DNA of 47,470 nt from Candidatus Bariatricus faecipullorum. GTDB taxonomy: Bacteria; Bacillota; Clostridia; Lachnospirales; Lachnospiraceae. The stretch covers positions 1 through 47,470 of the forward strand of contig DWYV01000057.1 in assembly GCA_019118525.1 (NCBI GenBank). The letters are read 5' to 3'. A program made the position numbers and the translations under genes. Below are positions 1 to 7,833 of the stretch, in pieces (positions within the stretch are counted from its first letter, which is position 1; each line of letters opens with the position of its first letter). The notes beneath the pieces are model-generated. The model was not told the origin of the DNA. It was given only the letters and a program-made list of their open reading frames with translations, and made no database searches.

Positions 1-26
1 GCGATATTACTTTTCTGCATTTTCAT
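1..26 (-). CDS. Start of a divergent gene leaving the window (partial)
   Basis: Read on the minus strand, an ATG at 26-24 begins an open frame that runs off the left edge (first residues MKMQKSNI). An AGGAGG ribosome site lies at 42-37, ten bases upstream, and a TATAAT box lies further upstream at 54-49. Only about eight codons are visible, so no function can be given. The gene is divergent from the protease gene at 295. Confidence 0.5.
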
Positions 27-48
27 ACTTTTCACACCTCCTGACCTC

Positions 49-77
49 ATTATACTCTTGGCTTTTCAAAAGTTCTA
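49..77 (-). promoter_or_regulatory. Promoter for the divergent partial gene
   Basis: On the minus strand a perfect TATAAT lies at 54-49, with a weak TAGAAC -35 candidate at 77-72 and a 17-base spacer. It is placed correctly for the partial gene starting at 26. Between this promoter and the one at 236 the sequence is AT-rich, and I see no gene or clear operator. Confidence 0.4.
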
Positions 78-235
78 CCAACTACTGCAAGCAAAAAATG
101 TTATATTTAGTTGCATTAATCAACGAATCTACATTAGCAATTCTCTCCAATAAATAAGAAATCAGTTTTATGCCAAATGATATTTTGAGAATAGATTTTA
201 GAAACTACACATAATAATAGTAAAATATCTTCTCC

Positions 236-264
236 TTGAAGGCCGTCCATTTTAATGCTATTAT
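236..264 (+). promoter_or_regulatory. Promoter of the SDH-type protease gene
   Basis: TTGAAG at 236-241 and TATTAT at 259-264 are separated by exactly 17 bases, which fits a housekeeping sigma-A promoter. It sits about 30 bases before the protease start codon. Confidence 0.55.
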
Positions 265-294
265 AAAGATAGAAGGCTGGAAGGAGTGAAAGTG

Positions 295-1158
295 ATGGTA
301 AATAAATTGGAAAAACTCAATCAAACAGCACTATCGGAACTTTTAACAAAGTTAGAAAACAAGCTTGATGCTGATATCTTTACTTATTATGGTGAAATAG
401 TGAATGGTGTCGAGCGCGAAGTTAAAGACATAATTGAAGCCTTGGCTAACGATTCCAATAAGCACCGCGCAATCTATGTGTTTCTTACTACACCAGGGGG
501 AAGCCTCCCTCCAGTTCAACGAATGGTCGATATTTTGCGTCACTTTTACGATGAAGTGAATTTTATTGTTCCCGACTATGCATACAGTGCTGGAACAATC
601 TGGTGTATGAGCGGTGATAATATTTATATGAATTATTACTCCACACTGGGCCCAATCGACCCTCAAGTCCAGAATAAAGAAGGTAATTTAGTGGCTGCAC
701 TGGGTTATCTCGATAAAATTAATGAATTTTTAGAAAAAGCCAAAAAGAACGAGTTAACGCAAGCCGAGTTTCTAATTCTAAAAGATTTCGATCTTGCTGA
801 ATTGCGGTCATATGAACAAGCCAAGGAATTGGCCGTAGATATGTTAAAGAAATGGCTGACCAAATACAAATTCAAAGATTGGACGAAACACTCTTCGAAC
901 GGAAAAGATGTTACACTTGCAGAAAAAGAGGCACGAGCGCTTGAAATTGCAAACAAGCTGAGCGATAACAATGAATGGAAATCTCATGGAAGGCCTATTA
1001 GCATTCAAGTACTCACAGAAGAATTGCATTTGAAAATTATTGATTTCGAAAAAGATCCTGAACTAAGTTCTATAATTAGTGAGTATTATGATAGCTTAAC
1101 CGAGTATATTAGAAGGCATAATTTTAGAATCTTTTTGCAAACGAGGTTATTTATATGA
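295..1158 (+). CDS. SDH-type serine protease (ClpP fold)
   Basis: A 287-residue protein resembling the serine dehydrogenase proteinase family (SDH_sah), relatives of ClpP and signal peptide peptidase. The ClpP-like landmarks are present: TTPGGS near residue 70 (oxyanion region), YSAGT near residue 98 with the presumed nucleophile Ser, and GPIDPQ about 25 residues later. No signal peptide or membrane segment is evident, so it is probably cytosolic; many relatives are membrane-anchored. I chose ATG 295 because AAGGAG at 281-286 is eight bases upstream. An in-frame GTG at 286 overlaps that site and is less likely. Base composition is AT-rich compared with the rest of the window, suggesting transfer. 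The next gene overlaps by ATGA, so they are probably cotranslated. The substrate is unknown. Confidence 0.8.
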   Translation: MVNKLEKLNQTALSELLTKLENKLDADIFTYYGEIVNGVEREVKDIIEALANDSNKHRAIYVFLTTPGGSLPPVQRMVDILRHFYDEVNFIVPDYAYSAGTIWCMSGDNIYMNYYSTLGPIDPQVQNKEGNLVAALGYLDKINEFLEKAKKNELTQAEFLILKDFDLAELRSYEQAKELAVDMLKKWLTKYKFKDWTKHSSNGKDVTLAEKEARALEIANKLSDNNEWKSHGRPISIQVLTEELHLKIIDFEKDPELSSIISEYYDSLTEYIRRHNFRIFLQTRLFI

Positions 1159-1343
1159 GTTTAGTTGATGAAATCAAACAATTATCTAATAGTACTGTGC
1201 TCATTGATGAAAATTTTGAAAGTCTAAAAACAGCTCTCGAACAATATCACTGCTTGGTTAATGAGGGCAAATTAATTCCAAGAAGTAATACCTTACAAAG
1301 TGGCTATATCGTTTATGAATATAGCAGCAATGCAAATATGTAA
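1155..1343 (+). CDS. Small hypothetical protein coupled to the SDH-type protease
   Basis: A 62-residue acidic, probably helical protein that I do not recognise. Its ATG overlaps the stop codon of the protease gene (ATGA at 1155-1158), a typical sign of translational coupling, and it shares that gene's AT-rich composition. There is no signal peptide, membrane segment or cysteine motif. The arrangement suggests an accessory, substrate or regulator of the protease, but that is inference from position only. It could also be a truncated end of a longer protein. Confidence 0.5.
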   Translation: MSLVDEIKQLSNSTVLIDENFESLKTALEQYHCLVNEGKLIPRSNTLQSGYIVYEYSSNANM

Positions 1344-1390
1344 CTTTAGGATTTTGACCCGATAGATTCGCAATTGTAGAAAATAGCCAA

Positions 1391-1447
1391 AAACATTAAA
1401 CCGATTCCTTCTGAGATTTTCTCAAAAATGGAATCGGTTTAATGTTT
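1391..1447 (+). terminator. Long perfect inverted repeat, probable terminator
   Basis: An 18-base arm (aaacattaaaccgattcc, 1391-1408) is repeated perfectly in inverted form at 1430-1447, with a 21-base centre that can itself pair (gaga/tctc). The arms start A-rich and end T-rich, so it could end transcription in either direction. It lies 47 bases after the small ORF. The arm length is unusually long for a simple terminator. Confidence 0.6.
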
Positions 1448-1682
1448 ATGATGGCTAAGACTTATTGTTTTATGCTTTATATAACGATAGTGTCAAATGG
1501 AATTTATCTTTTTGCCTAGCGGTTAAATTTAAATGTCATTCAAAGCTCTTTCAAAAATGGTGTAGTAGTGGTGTAGTAGGCGCCTTTCTCTTTCGTAAAA
1601 CCATTGATTTTACTGGCTTTTCCGGGACTTTTCAAGATACTTCCGCGGGAAACTGACTTTTTCACATGCTGAATTGTTATAT
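1448..1682. other. Non-coding or decayed stretch
   Basis: I find no convincing gene here. A plus-strand open frame at 1465-1656 has no ribosome site and unlikely composition. On the minus strand a short stretch ending at a stop codon at 1542-1540 is open back to about 1655 and could be the tail of a lost gene, but I cannot assign it. AT-rich sequence gives way to the mid-GC composition of the rest of the window near here. Confidence 0.4.
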
Positions 1683-2034
1683 ATGGATAGAACAGCAAAA
1701 TCTGAAAAAGGAGCGGATACTTCTCTTGGCTGGAATCTGATTCTTGTAAATGATGATTACCATGTCCCCGCTGATTATGAAGTGGAACTTACAGAGCTGT
1801 CCAATGGGGAAAAAGTGGATTCGCGAAAAATGTTCCTCCGATGCGGTCTATACATGGCTTGCAAACAATGCATACAGATACGGCTTTATTCAAAGATATC
1901 CTTCTGACAAGACGGATATTACCGGGGTGAACAATGAGCCGTGGCATTACAGATATGTCGGGGTGGAAGCTGCACAGGAAATGCAGGAAAAAGGGCTGTG
2001 TCTGGAAGAATATACTGATTTGTTAAAATCATAG
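1683..2034 (+). pseudogene. Remnant of a VanY-type D-Ala-D-Ala carboxypeptidase
   Basis: Two out-of-phase fragments match the two ends of a VanY-family (PF02557) D,D-carboxypeptidase. The first (1683-1826) carries the mature N-terminal block (WNLILVN, ELTELSNGEKVDSR). The second, from about 1828 to the TAG at 2032, carries the C-terminal block (GFIQRYP, EPWHYRYVG, EMQEKGLCLEEY). In intact family members roughly 75-80 residues lie between these blocks, including the SxHxxGLAVD zinc/catalytic motif. Here they are joined near 1827 by a deletion that also shifts the frame. The signal peptide is missing too. The fragment cannot be an active peptidase. Confidence 0.75.
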
Positions 2035-2288
2035 CGGCCGGCTATTTTCCCGCACGCTCCAGAGCCTCGCATATCGCCTGCATTCCCTGTTTCTGTTTTT
2101 GTAATTTCAGTATAGTGTTGTGACAGATACCCGTCAACGTGCTTCGGGTAAAGAACAGGTAAAATGAAACACCGGTTCGTACCATGGGCGTTCACGGGTT
2201 TTTGGCAGATTATTGACATTTCCCTGCCGTTCATATAGAGTGAACATGAGACATGACAAAAATAACCAGCCGAAAGGGAATGGGAGAA
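2035..2288. other. Intergenic stretch with a possible minus-strand remnant
   Basis: I see no intact gene. On the minus strand, a frame ending at the TAG at 2043-2041 reads as a helix-like tail (KLQKQKQGMQAICEALERAGK at residue level, about 20 codons), which could be the end of a decayed gene. There is no good ribosome site or longer open frame. The helicase ribosome site begins at 2273. Confidence 0.3.
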
Positions 2289-5000
2289 ATGAAAAACATA
2301 TACGATGATAAGTTACAGTTTAAGGGGAACTGGAGAACTTACCAGTCCCGGGTTCTTTCCAATGCGGAAAAATATCTGGCGGATGGAAAGCTTCATATTG
2401 TGGCGGCGCCCGGGTCGGGGAAGACGACTCTGGGCATTGAGCTGATTCGCCGGCTTGGCGCACCCTGCCTGATTCTGGCTCCCAGTATCACGATTCGTCA
2501 GCAGTGGCTGGAGCGCATTGAAGAAGGATTCCTCCTTCCGGGCCAGGAGCCGGGAGGGCTTCTTTCCCATGACCTGAGAAATATGAGAAGTATTACGGCC
2601 ATCACATATCAGGCTCTGTACAGCGCCATGAAGAAGTATCAGGGCAGGCTGGAGGAAAGTGACGATGAGACCGCTGAAGCTGAGGATGGTGAAAACGAAG
2701 GAGCATCCGAAGAGGTGGATTTCCGGGATTTCGACATCTTTGAAGCGGTACGGAGGGCCGGGATTCAGACGGTCTGCCTGGACGAGGCCCATCATCTGAG
2801 AAGTGAGTGGTGGAAGGCGCTGGAGAAATTTCTGAAGGAAGTAAAGGGGATGACGGTCATCGCCCTTACGGCTACGCCGCCTTATGACAGCACACCAGGG
2901 CAGTGGAAACGCTATATCGACTTGTGCGGACCCATCGATGAGGAAATCTTTACGCCGGAGCTGGTGCAGGAGGGAAGTCTGTGCCCTCATGAGGACTATA
3001 TTTATTTCAACTGGCCTGCAAAAGAGGAACTGCGCGAGATAGAGGAGTACCAGAAAAAAGAAGAGGCCATACGGAACCGGCTTCTCAGGGGGAGCAGGTT
3101 TACGGAGATGATTGCCACCCATAAGGGCCTGCAAAGTCCGGAGGAATACAGTGAGAGATTTCTGGACAATCCCAGGTATTTTTCTGCGCTTCTTATTTTC
3201 TGTCAGGCACAGAAGATTCCGTTTCCCGCCTATTTAAGAGAACTGACCGGAACAAAGAGCAGGCTGCCGGAACTTGACAGCTCCTGGCTGGAAGTTCTTC
3301 TGCAGGGATTTCTCTACGATGATGTGGATTCCTATGAGGTGTCCCAGGAGGACAGAGAGGAACTTTTGCGGGAACTAAAAGAGGCAGGCTGCATTTACCG
3401 GAAAAAGGTGTCTCTTACCCAGAAGGATGCCATGCAGAAACTTCTTGCAAAGAGCAGGGGGAAAATGGAGAGTATCGGACAAATCGTGGACGCAGAATAC
3501 ACTTCTCTGGGAGAGGAACTGCGCCTTCTGGTTCTCTGCGACTATATCAAGAAGGAGAAACTGTCTCTGGTGGGTACGGAACAGGTCATAGCTGCGGAAA
3601 TTGGGGCGGTGCCCATCTTTGAATATCTGAGAAGGAAACAGCGGGAAGGCGTCCGGCTGGGCTGCCTCAGCGGCACAGTCATTCTGCTTCCCATGGACAC
3701 GAAGGAGAAACTGGAAGAACTTCTGCAACGGAAGGGGTGCCAGGGAACCCTGTCCCCGGTGAGGGAGACGGGGTACGGACAGCTGAAGGTAAAGGGGAAA
3801 AACACCCATGTGGTGGCGGTAATCACGGAGCTGTTCCGTCAGGGAGCGGTTAATGTCCTTGTGGGAACCAAGTCTCTTCTGGGAGAAGGATGGGACGCGC
3901 CCTGCATCAATTCCCTTGTTCTGGCAACCTACGTGGGTTCCTTTATGCTGAGCAACCAGATGAGAGGCCGTACCATACGGACAGACCGGGAACACCCGGA
4001 AAAGACGGGAAACATCTGGCATCTCGCCTGCATTTTCCCGGAAAAAAGGGGAAAGACAAAGCATGCGGATTTTTCCGGGGACTACGAGACTCTTGTAAGG
4101 CGGTTTGACGCCTTTCTGGGCGTGTCCTGGAAAGATGATGTGATAGAGAGCGGTGTGGAGCGCCTGGCCATTCCGGAATTTGACACGAAAGAGAAGATGG
4201 AGAAGGTCAACCGGGTGATGCTTGAACGGGCGTCCGACCGGGAGGGGCTGAAAAGCCGGTGGCAGAGGTCCCTGCGGGAGATTCGGGGCGGCATGGAAGT
4301 ACAGCAGGTGGAGGAGATACCGGCGGAGGCGGCAAAAACAGGTTTTCTTTTTGTAAACGCAGTATGGATGGAGATTCTGAGCCTGCTTATAACCGTTCTG
4401 ATGGGGGTTGGCCGGTCCGTTACCCAGACGGCCTACGGGGCCGGGTCCGTGCCGGCGACACTTCTTGGCTTTGCCATGCTGGCTGCCGGCGTACTGGTGG
4501 CCAGATACGGTGTGCGTCTGGTGCGGCTTAGTACGCCCCAGCGGCGAATGGAAGGAATCAGTCGGGCCGTGGTGGACGCCCTGGCAGAAACGGGGGAACT
4601 GGAGGACCCGCAGCACTGCCGGGCTCAGGCAGAGTCTGCCGACGGCCTTGTCATCGGGACCTGGCTCAAGGGAGGAACCATGCGGGACAAGACGGTATTT
4701 GCCGCCTGCATGGAGGAACTGTGGGGAGTCATAGACAACCCCAGATATCTGCTGATGAAGGAGAAAAAGGGAGGACGAAGCGAAGAGTTCTACAGTGTTC
4801 CGGAAATCTTTGGAAATAAAAAGGAGAGAGCTCTGGTCTTTGAGAAGCACATGCGCAGAGTTCTCGGAAGATACAGGGTGGTTTACACCCGGACGCCGGA
4901 GGGAAGAAAACTTCTGCTTCGGGCCAGGACAAAGTCTTTCGTCAATAAAAATCAAAGTGTCCTGCAGGGCAGGAAGGTGGCAAAAGGGAAATATGAATGA
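2289..5000 (+). CDS. Large SF2 DEAD/DEAH-box helicase with membrane segments
   Basis: A 903-residue superfamily 2 helicase. Visible motifs are Walker A APGSGKTT near residue 40, LDEAHHLR (motif II) near 163, ALTATPP (motif III) near 192, and the second RecA domain with GEGWDAP near 530 and QMRGRTIRTD (motif VI) near 557. After the helicase core come two hydrophobic stretches near residues 692-710 and 720-742, then a roughly 160-residue soluble C-terminal domain that I do not recognise. ATG 2289 is chosen because AAAGGGA at 2273-2279 is well spaced for it; upstream in-frame ATGs at 2253 and 2280 lack a suitable site. The gene stands alone between the VanY remnant and a convergent regulator. 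It probably acts on nucleic acid near the membrane; its role is unknown, and defence or DNA uptake are only guesses. Confidence 0.8.
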   Translation: MKNIYDDKLQFKGNWRTYQSRVLSNAEKYLADGKLHIVAAPGSGKTTLGIELIRRLGAPCLILAPSITIRQQWLERIEEGFLLPGQEPGGLLSHDLRNMRSITAITYQALYSAMKKYQGRLEESDDETAEAEDGENEGASEEVDFRDFDIFEAVRRAGIQTVCLDEAHHLRSEWWKALEKFLKEVKGMTVIALTATPPYDSTPGQWKRYIDLCGPIDEEIFTPELVQEGSLCPHEDYIYFNWPAKEELREIEEYQKKEEAIRNRLLRGSRFTEMIATHKGLQSPEEYSERFLDNPRYFSALLIFCQAQKIPFPAYLRELTGTKSRLPELDSSWLEVLLQGFLYDDVDSYEVSQEDREELLRELKEAGCIYRKKVSLTQKDAMQKLLAKSRGKMESIGQIVDAEYTSLGEELRLLVLCDYIKKEKLSLVGTEQVIAAEIGAVPIFEYLRRKQREGVRLGCLSGTVILLPMDTKEKLEELLQRKGCQGTLSPVRETGYGQLKVKGKNTHVVAVITELFRQGAVNVLVGTKSLLGEGWDAPCINSLVLATYVGSFMLSNQMRGRTIRTDREHPEKTGNIWHLACIFPEKRGKTKHADFSGDYETLVRRFDAFLGVSWKDDVIESGVERLAIPEFDTKEKMEKVNRVMLERASDREGLKSRWQRSLREIRGGMEVQQVEEIPAEAAKTGFLFVNAVWMEILSLLITVLMGVGRSVTQTAYGAGSVPATLLGFAMLAAGVLVARYGVRLVRLSTPQRRMEGISRAVVDALAETGELEDPQHCRAQAESADGLVIGTWLKGGTMRDKTVFAACMEELWGVIDNPRYLLMKEKKGGRSEEFYSVPEIFGNKKERALVFEKHMRRVLGRYRVVYTRTPEGRKLLLRARTKSFVNKNQSVLQGRKVAKGKYE

Positions 5001-5081
5001 CCGGAAAGCCCGGGGCGCCTGCATACATCATTTGAAGTAGAGAATCCTTTCGGAATCTGTTAAGATACAAAAACCCTCTGG

Positions 5082-5756
5082 TTACAGCGTTTCACAGGAG
5101 CAGTACCGCTTCAGGGCTTCGGCATCCAGCACGGAAATCTGCTTTCTTCCGGTTTCAATGATGTGCTCACTGCGAAGCCGGGTCAGTCCCCGGGTCAGAT
5201 TTACCAGACTGACCCCCAGAATTTCCGCCAGGGTATCCTGGGTAATGTCCCCCAGATAATTCTGGCGGCCGTTCTCACTGACAAGAAGCAGGTACAGCAG
5301 ATTGCAGAGCTTGACAAAGGCACTGTTGTAGTCCTGGTGAGCCGCTTCAAACAGAAGCAGATTGACATAGGAAGCGTACCAGTCGATGACCAGGTTCTGC
5401 AGATTCGCATTTTCATGAAACATGGCAGAAAACTGTTCCTGGGTAAATTCCAGAACTTCTGTGTCAAAAAGCGCGAGGGATACCAGAGAGTTTTCGATTT
5501 TATAATGGGTCTGGTGATATCCTGGAAACACGGTTCCCGGCCCATGGAAGGAGACGATTTTCCGCTTGCCGGAATCATGCTCCAGGGAGTTCTGAATGGT
5601 GCCGGAGAGAATATAATGAATTTTTCCAAAAGGCTCTCCTGGTTTCCACAGATAGTCTCCTCTCTGGAAGGAACATTTCTGGTGTGGACGGGATAGAAAG
5701 TAGGGTTCCATTTCCCGGAAATCGCCGGAAAAAATATAGTTCGGTGTCAGTGACAT
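5082..5756 (-). CDS. Crp/Fnr family transcription regulator
   Basis: A 224-residue protein with the Crp/Fnr layout. The N-terminal cyclic-nucleotide-binding-like beta barrel spans about residues 20-115 (RGDYLWKPGEP, GKIHYILSGTI, GPGTVFPG). A long dimer helix follows, then a C-terminal winged helix-turn-helix at about 170-210 (DTLAEILGVSLVNLTRGLTRL). The cysteine arrangement of an oxygen-sensing Fnr cluster is absent, so the ligand is unknown. It is divergent from the TIGR04076 gene at 5816 with about 60 bases between them, so it may control that gene and itself. A second, different Crp/Fnr protein lies at 9705. Confidence 0.85.
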   Translation of the reverse strand: MSLTPNYIFSGDFREMEPYFLSRPHQKCSFQRGDYLWKPGEPFGKIHYILSGTIQNSLEHDSGKRKIVSFHGPGTVFPGYHQTHYKIENSLVSLALFDTEVLEFTQEQFSAMFHENANLQNLVIDWYASYVNLLLFEAAHQDYNSAFVKLCNLLYLLLVSENGRQNYLGDITQDTLAEILGVSLVNLTRGLTRLRSEHIIETGRKQISVLDAEALKRYCSCETL

Positions 5757-5815
5757 GAAAAAGTCCTCCTTCTGAAGTCATAAGTCATTATAGCATGAGA
5801 GGAAGGAAAGAAGTT

Positions 5816-6160
5816 ATGAAAAAAGTGAAAATTACCGTATTAAAAACCACCCTGGATAAGGAACTGGCGGCAGAATATGGAGCAGAGGGCCTGACTGCAT
5901 GTCCGATGATGAAAGAAGGCCAGGTATTTTACGCAGATTATGCAAAGCCGGAAGGTTTTTGCGATGAGGCCTGGAAGGCCATCTATCAGTATGTGTTTGC
6001 GCTTGCCCATGGCGCCGGAAACGGGCTGTTTTATTACGGAGACTGGATTCGCAAACCGGGCGTGGCAGTCTGCAGCTGCAATGACGGACTGCGTCCGGTT
6101 ATTTTTAAGCTGGAGGCCACCGATGAGGAATCGGTGATTGACTACGAACCGGTCCGGTAA
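5816..6160 (+). CDS. TIGR04076 family protein
   Basis: A 114-residue small soluble protein matching the TIGR04076 family: an N-terminal KVKITVLK strand, a central conserved CPMMKEGQVF block, and a C-terminal Cys-containing CSCNDGLRPVIFKLE block. The family has no established function; conserved cysteines suggest metal or redox binding. ATG 5816 is preferred over ATG 5795 because the GGAAGG ribosome site at about 5802-5807 lies between them. It is divergent from the Crp/Fnr gene at 5756, a plausible regulator. Confidence 0.75.
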   Translation: MKKVKITVLKTTLDKELAAEYGAEGLTACPMMKEGQVFYADYAKPEGFCDEAWKAIYQYVFALAHGAGNGLFYYGDWIRKPGVAVCSCNDGLRPVIFKLEATDEESVIDYEPVR

Positions 6161-6201
6161 AGAAAGTGTCAGGTGTCATTTTGGAAGAAACCGGGGCATG
6201 G

Positions 6202-6207
6202 TATACT
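6202..6207 (+). promoter_or_regulatory. Extended -10 element before the TenA operon
   Basis: TGGTATACT ends at 6207, an extended -10 (TATACT at 6202-6207) about 40 bases before the TenA start. There is no good -35 at standard spacing (TTGGAA at 6181 is only 15 bases away), which suits an extended -10 promoter or one that needs an activator. Confidence 0.4.
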
Positions 6208-6248
6208 CATTCTGAAAGATTCTGTTTTATAGGAAAAGGAGGATGAAA

Positions 6249-6965
6249 ATGGGATTTTACGAAGAAAAACTGGTTCCGGTTATCCGGGAAACGTGCAGAG
6301 TGATTGAAGAGACAGAGCACATGAAAGACATTCTCCACGGCACCATGTCCGAGGAGAGATTCCGGTTTCAGATTCTGCAGAATCATCAGTATCTTCTGGA
6401 TTATACGAGATGCTGGGCTGTGGGACTGTCAAAATGTACCTGCTTTGAGGAAATGAATGAGTGGTATCCGATTGTAAAAAGCACCATGGAAGGCACTGTT
6501 ATGATGAACCGGGAATTCTGGTCCAAAGAAATCGGAGTGAGCGTAGAAGAGATGGATGCGGTAATGGAAGCGCCGGGGAAACGCTCCTATACGGCATTTC
6601 AGCTCATGTGCGCAGAGCAGGGAGGCCTGGCCGAATGTATGATGGCCATGTTTCCGTGCAACATTCTCTACCGCTTTTTCGGAGAAGATTTGCTGCCGAA
6701 GTGCCAGCTTCCCAAAGAGAATAAATTTTATAAATGGCTGGCGTTTTATGTCAGCGAGGAGTACATTGCCAAAACCGACAATGAAATCCGGATGGTAAAT
6801 AAGCTTTGTGCGAATAAGACGGAAAGGGAGCAGGCAAGGCTTCTGGAAATCTTTGCGGTGAGCTGTAATTATGAGATTCTACAGTGGCAGGATATGTATC
6901 ATAACATGACAACCTGGCCTCTGGACTCCATTTTCCCGGATAAGTTCACGACGGTGAAGGAATAG
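6249..6965 (+). CDS. TenA/PqqC-fold protein (thiaminase II-like)
   Basis: A 238-residue all-helical protein of the TenA/THI-4/PqqC family. The FQILQNHQYLLDYTR block near residue 35-50 and the C-terminal Glu region (EILQWQDMYHNMTTWPL) are typical. A Cys in FPCNILYRFFGE near residue 138 aligns with the catalytic Cys of thiaminase II (Cys135 in the B. subtilis protein). Such enzymes hydrolyse aminopyrimidines for thiamine salvage, but other family members have different substrates. ATG 6249 is chosen because AAGGAGG abuts the alternative ATG at 6243. It heads an operon with the two following genes (gaps of 4 and -4 bases). No thi genes are nearby, so the thiamine role is uncertain. Confidence 0.75.
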   Translation: MGFYEEKLVPVIRETCRVIEETEHMKDILHGTMSEERFRFQILQNHQYLLDYTRCWAVGLSKCTCFEEMNEWYPIVKSTMEGTVMMNREFWSKEIGVSVEEMDAVMEAPGKRSYTAFQLMCAEQGGLAECMMAMFPCNILYRFFGEDLLPKCQLPKENKFYKWLAFYVSEEYIAKTDNEIRMVNKLCANKTEREQARLLEIFAVSCNYEILQWQDMYHNMTTWPLDSIFPDKFTTVKE

Positions 6966-6969
6966 CCCT

Positions 6970-7833
6970 GTGACGCTGGAAAGACTGATTCGGGAACTAA
7001 AGTTTACGCCGGAAACAGAAGAACAGACGGTCCGGGAAATTTACAGGAATCCGGAAAAAATTAAAAAGCTGGCAGAAACAGCCTATGAAGGAGAGAATTT
7101 TCAGTTTCTGTTATGCAAAGCCCTGCCACTGGAACGCCTGGCCGCAGTTGTATGGCTGCTTCGGAGCGCATATGACAGATACCAGGCAAAGAAAATACCG
7201 GATACGATTATTTTTGATACCTTTCGGGACGTCAGCCTTCGGGCTGGTCTGTACTGTCAGAGAACAGGACAGTGCGGCATTTCCGCAGAAGATGTCATCT
7301 GGTTCCGGCATATTAGGAATGCCGGTATTTTTAAGATAGGTGTCCTGCAGTTCCAGCGTTTTGAAATGCTGTATCCGGAATCCCTCGGGGAGGATGTGGT
7401 TACCTTTCAAAACGGGATAAAAGAAGAACTGCCGGAAGGGACTCCGGTAATCAATATTCATATACAGAAGGGTACAGATTTGCAGGAAAGCAGGGTGGAA
7501 ACATCCCTGGAAAATGCGGCAGAGTTTTTCCAGCACTATTTTCCGGAGACAGATTACCGGGCATTTCTCTGCTGCAGCTGGCTGCTGTATCCGCCAATGA
7601 CAAAATGTCTGCCGCCGGATTCCCGTATCCGAAAGTTTGCCGACAGATTTACGATTATTGGAACCAGTACATACAGGGAGCAGGCAACGGAGAATCTGTA
7701 TGCAGAGAACGGGAAAAAGGGCCAGACGGAGAAACGAACCTTTCTTCAGAAACTGGCGGTTTCTGAACCGGAAAAATTCGGTTTTGCCCTCGGACTATGG
7801 ACAGACCGGAAAAGAAAAGAGGAGAACGTATGA
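6970..7833 (+). CDS. Acyltransferase-like protein (NAT_N/GNAT_C type)
   Basis: A 287-residue protein resembling the two-domain acyltransferase-like family found in Clostridia, with a helical NAT_N-type half (residues about 1-130) and a GNAT-like C-terminal half (about 135-275, including INIHIQKG and SWLLYPP). The reaction is not known; members are annotated only as acyltransferase domain proteins. GTG 6970 follows the TenA stop by four bases, with AAGGA upstream at a normal distance. The stop overlaps the next start (ATGA at 7830-7833), so the three genes are one operon. Family identification is from remembered sequence pattern, not alignment. Confidence 0.6.
   Translation: MTLERLIRELKFTPETEEQTVREIYRNPEKIKKLAETAYEGENFQFLLCKALPLERLAAVVWLLRSAYDRYQAKKIPDTIIFDTFRDVSLRAGLYCQRTGQCGISAEDVIWFRHIRNAGIFKIGVLQFQRFEMLYPESLGEDVVTFQNGIKEELPEGTPVINIHIQKGTDLQESRVETSLENAAEFFQHYFPETDYRAFLCCSWLLYPPMTKCLPPDSRIRKFADRFTIIGTSTYREQATENLYAENGKKGQTEKRTFLQKLAVSEPEKFGFALGLWTDRKRKEENV

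Noticed and set aside
1465..1656. 63-residue plus-strand open frame in the gap after the island
   Set aside because: No ribosome site, no family resemblance and unlikely composition; treated as non-coding or decayed sequence.
3375..5024. 549-residue minus-strand open frame opposite the helicase gene
   Set aside because: No recognisable domains, no ribosome site, and composition typical of an antisense shadow; the plus strand has clear helicase motifs.
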